Shown in pieces: positions 6,443 through 6,742 of a stretch of DNA of 6,742 nt. The stretch is from Microcystis aeruginosa W13-11 (GTDB lineage Bacteria; Cyanobacteriota; Cyanobacteriia; Cyanobacteriales; Microcystaceae): assembly GCA_009995705.1 (NCBI GenBank), contig JAADBR010000177.1, positions 1 through 6,742 of the forward strand, in the 5' to 3' direction. The notes under the pieces were generated by a model, which had not been told where the DNA came from, searched no databases, and saw only the letters and a program-made list of their open reading frames with translations. How positions within the stretch are numbered: position 1 is the first letter of the stretch; the number at the start of each line of letters is the position of its first letter. The translations under genes and the position numbers were made by a program.

Positions 6443-6658
6443 ATAACAGGTCAAATTTGAAGATCACAGCCATTTTATCGCTAATTAGGGTTTGCTGGAT
6501 AAATCTAAAAACCTTTTCTGCAAACCTTAGGACAGATGAACTTCTTTCTTGCCTTTGATGTCTGTTTTTACAGATACGATTTAGCATTCGAGATTAGTCA
6601 AAAATAGTTTGACCAGAGAAAAAAGAGGTTTGACACTCTGCGCGCTAAAGCGACGCAG

Positions 6659-6687
6659 ATTCTAGCACAGAATTAGACCAAAATCTA
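6659..6687 (-). promoter_or_regulatory. Possible promoter of the DUF433-DUF5615 module
   Basis: On the minus strand an extended -10, TGCTAGAAT (hexamer 6664-6659), lies 17 nt downstream of a weak -35, TAGATT (6687-6682). It points toward the module but would leave a leader of about 210 nt. The -35 matches the consensus at only three positions, so the call rests on the extended -10 and correct spacing. Confidence 0.3.
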
Positions 6688-6693
6688 ATTCTG
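6668..6693. repeat. Perfect 10-bp inverted repeat, candidate operator
   Basis: CAGAATTAGA (6668-6677) and TCTAATTCTG (6684-6693) are exact reverse complements separated by CCAAAA. There is no T-run on either side, so it is not a terminator. It covers the spacer and -35 of the possible promoter of the toxin-antitoxin-type module, where an autorepressing antitoxin would bind. A second, smaller palindrome, TCAAAT CTA ATTTGA, ends at the window edge (6728-6742). The rest of the 300-bp gap (6443-6742) holds no gene that I can see. Confidence 0.6.
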
Positions 6694-6742
6694 ATGGGCA
6701 TTGTCAAGATGCCTCTAGTAACTCTGCTCAAATCTAATTTGA

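Noticed and set aside
6632..6655. Plus-strand TTGACA with a GC-rich CTGCG/CGCAG hairpin
   Set aside because: There is no acceptable -10 at 16-18 nt, no T-run after the hairpin, and no plus-strand gene starts before the window ends.

Overview
The window looks like cyanobacterial chromosome, most likely Microcystis or a close relative. That genus-level placement is inference from protein style and the density of decayed mobile and toxin-antitoxin DNA; no search was run. The firm evidence for a cyanobacterium is psbH (a photosystem II subunit), a thylakoid-type tatA, a glycogen branching enzyme with the longer cyanobacterial form, and heptanucleotide repeats in an intergenic gap.

Layout. 1-393 (minus) is the N-terminal part of an IS200/IS605-type TnpB that runs off the left edge, and 394-584 holds its probable element end. 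585-854 (plus) is a small conserved-looking protein of unknown function. It converges on glgB (1017-3296, minus), and the two share a bidirectional terminator (881-919) followed by a 7-nt repeat array. Behind glgB, 3408-3607 (plus) is a decayed response-regulator receiver domain. Next, on the minus strand, come tatA (3611-3859) and psbH (3964-4158), separated by a terminator-like hairpin just ahead of the tatA ribosome binding site.

From about 4160 to 5530 the DNA is a graveyard. It holds a short unassigned open frame (4216-4362), the C-terminal third of a DDE transposase with frameshifts and a nonsense codon (4433-4800, minus), an unexplained stretch, a truncated DUF433 antitoxin-like gene (5127-5276, minus) and a hairpin followed by six T. 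The right part (5533-6442, minus) is an intact-looking two-gene toxin-antitoxin-type module. Its first gene joins a VapB/RelB-like N-terminal segment to a DUF433 domain, and it overlaps by 17 nt a DUF5615 PIN-like protein. The 300 bp upstream contains a perfect 10-bp inverted repeat inside a possible promoter.

How the genes work together: glgB serves storage glycogen synthesis, psbH serves photosystem II, and tatA serves folded-protein export across thylakoid or plasma membrane. They are neighbours rather than one pathway. I see no wholly new system. The least ordinary points are the fused double-antitoxin architecture beside a second, broken DUF433 copy, and the receiver-domain pseudogene.
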